A stretch of DNA of 64,000 nucleotides from Eudorina sp. 2006-703-Eu-15 (taxonomy: Eukaryota > Chlorophyta > Chlorophyceae > Chlamydomonadales > Volvocaceae). The translations under genes and the position numbers were made by a program. The stretch lies in the NCBI GenBank assembly GCA_003117195.1, contig BDSI01000063.1:1-64000 (forward strand), read 5' to 3'. The notes under the pieces are model-generated. The model searched no databases. It saw only the letters and a list, made by a program, of their open reading frames with translations, and was not told the DNA's origin. Positions 62,455 to 64,000 of the stretch are shown piece by piece (position 1 is the first letter of the stretch; every line of letters starts with the position of its first letter).

Positions 62455-64000
62455 GGAGGTGTGTTGGGATGTGCTGGGATGTGGGCAAGGAGGGAGGATG
62501 CGGACGCGCGGCGGCAGCGAGGGTGATGATTCCGCGACAGGCGGACAGGCTGGAGGTGTCCCTCGGTTCGGGGGGGGGGGGCACCGGTTGTCTTTGTTGA
62601 CATTAAAAGGGGGGGCACCGGTGCTTGGTGTACGATACGTCGATCAGGATGATGCAGCGCGCTAAGTCCTTCTCAACAATGCTTATTGCGCGCAAATATC
62701 TGGAAGATTGGTCCGCATGATGATGCAGTTTGGGACGATGGGGCAACGTTCGGCTGCTGGAGGAGGGCGTGGGTCTGGTAGGCCGGCCGAGTACGTTTCA
62801 GGTGAATAGTTTCCTGTGCAGCTGGAGGACAGGACGCGTGGGACGGTGGGAGCGAAGCGGCGCCGTGCAGCCCAGTAAAGGCGTGGGATCAACCGGTGTG
62901 CAACCCGCTTGAGTTCGGCGTGCATGCCACCGAGTCTTTTGCGGCTCGTGTCTGTTGATGCCGTGTTGGAATTGAAGGACTGGGGCTGCAACGGCGCGTG
63001 CCAACGACGACGCATATGCATTGTATCCGAAGGCGAGGCGAGGCGGTCGCTCTGCGTAAGAGCTGGAGGTCTGCCGACCCGCCGCACTCGTCGACACCGC
63101 GCGGGGCGTTACGTCAAAACAGGGATAGCGGCCCGGACTTCTGGACACGTCGTCTGCAACTTTTGCATAATTGTCTGTTGCTCTTGCATGATGTGGCCAT
63201 GGCCTCCGTGCAGGGGGGGGCCGCGCTAGCTGCGCCCTCACGGGACAGGGATCTGGCACCCGTTGGAAAGATTGTAACAGGCAATCGGCCGCAGCTGCCC
63301 TGTCGAGGTGGACATTAAGTCTGAACGCAGTCGAGCTTGAGAGTTGAGCTTGAGAGTGACGCGCGCAACCGAACGGTGCTGTACGAAGGGCTCCGGGGTC
63401 GGTTCCATGCATCCAGGGCTTAAAGGGCGCGGGGGCTGCCGAGTAGTGGGACCTGCGACGTAACGACGCAGGCTGACAGCACCGCGCCACGTAACGGGGG
63501 GGCTTGCGGGCGTGCAGAAAATCCTCCCGACACTTGCTGAAGTGTTGTTTGGAACCGACCAAAATGTAACAGCGGTTAACACGGCAGGTCGAGCGATCCT
63601 AATCATACCGTATGGTGCACTTGTGGAGCCTGTCCAGAGCGCCATGGTGGCGCCAGTTCGTTTAAGCAGTGTATGATGAGGAAGCCTCGGCTATCGCCGT
63701 TGGCTGTCACCGATGACCAGCGGGGTCCGCTGTAACATCCTTAATAATAACCATATGACAGCAAGCAGCGCTGGGCGCTCATGAATAGATCGGAAGGGTT
63801 GGTCTCTGCTCTGTGGGCTGTGGTGGTGTGGTTATACGCGCGCCCCTTGACGTTACCCGTTGTACAAAAACCGTTGATGGCTGAAAAGATCAAACAGAGT
63901 ATACCAAAATCACCACCACCACCTGCCGCATGGAGTTCTGTGATGCGGGGTGGAAGGCGGCATTTGCGCAGTTGCAAATACTTGAGCTATTGATTCGGCT
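62455..64000. other. Right-hand flank, no supported gene
   Basis: The 3' UTR of the R3H gene and intergenic DNA. A poly-G run lies at 62570-62580 and a short duplication GAGAGTTGAGCTTGAGAGT at 63338-63356. A 254-codon minus-strand frame (63562-62798) shows no recognisable motif and I do not call it. Confidence 0.5.

Noticed and set aside
62798..63562. 254-codon minus-strand open frame
   Set aside because: No motif, no domain-like pattern and no splice context; GC-rich DNA easily gives frames of this length.

Overview
The window looks like nuclear DNA of a green alga, most likely a Chlamydomonas-like volvocalean (Chlorophyceae). The grounds are GC-rich coding sequence cut into many short exons with GT-AG and a few GC-AG introns, introns full of G/C-rich simple repeats, a TGTAA-type polyadenylation signal 18 bases after one stop codon, and a short run of the Chlamydomonas-type telomere unit TTTTAGGG inside an intron. 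I built exon models by hand from reading frames, splice sites and intron phase. Exon edges are therefore predictions, usually good to a few bases where phases agree, and no similarity search was run.

Layout, left to right. (1) <1-7830, minus: a MutS2-type ATPase gene whose 3' end lies beyond the left edge. Its conserved exons carry ten apparent single-base indels, so it is either a recent pseudogene or a poorly polished stretch. (2) 9047-19631, minus: an intact 15-exon gene for an SF1B helicase of the IGHMBP2/SMUBP-2 (UPF1-like) family, about 868 aa, with an RGG-rich insertion. (3) 20085-22366, plus: a 4-exon, 193-aa protein with short GY-G-IP and GPGYTG motifs like those of ciliary microtubule-inner proteins. 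It is divergent from the helicase across about 450 bp. (4) 22390-26766: no convincing gene, a few short tandem repeats. (5) 26767-54252, minus: the main feature of the window, a single 42-exon, 27.5-kb gene for a predicted 3,501-aa type I membrane protein. All 41 intron phases agree. It has a signal sequence, an N-terminal glutamine-amidotransferase-like region, Cys-rich RTRTC modules, proline-rich spacers, two EF-hand loops, Asp-Tyr repeats, very long low-complexity segments with many polybasic sites, one C-terminal transmembrane helix and a 12-residue basic tail. (6) 54253-57282: lower-GC intergenic DNA. (7) 57283 to about 59718, minus: thiamin pyrophosphokinase. (8) 60337-62454, plus: an R3H-domain protein, divergent from the kinase. 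(9) 62455-64000: nothing convincing.

The genes do not form a pathway: DNA repair/recombination, an RNA/DNA helicase, a cilium candidate, a giant surface protein, thiamin cofactor synthesis and a nucleic-acid binder. What they share is intron content. At least two families of short dispersed elements sit in introns of most of these genes, in both orientations and usually beside pyrimidine-rich simple repeats. These elements and the giant receptor-like protein are the strongest candidates for undescribed biology here.
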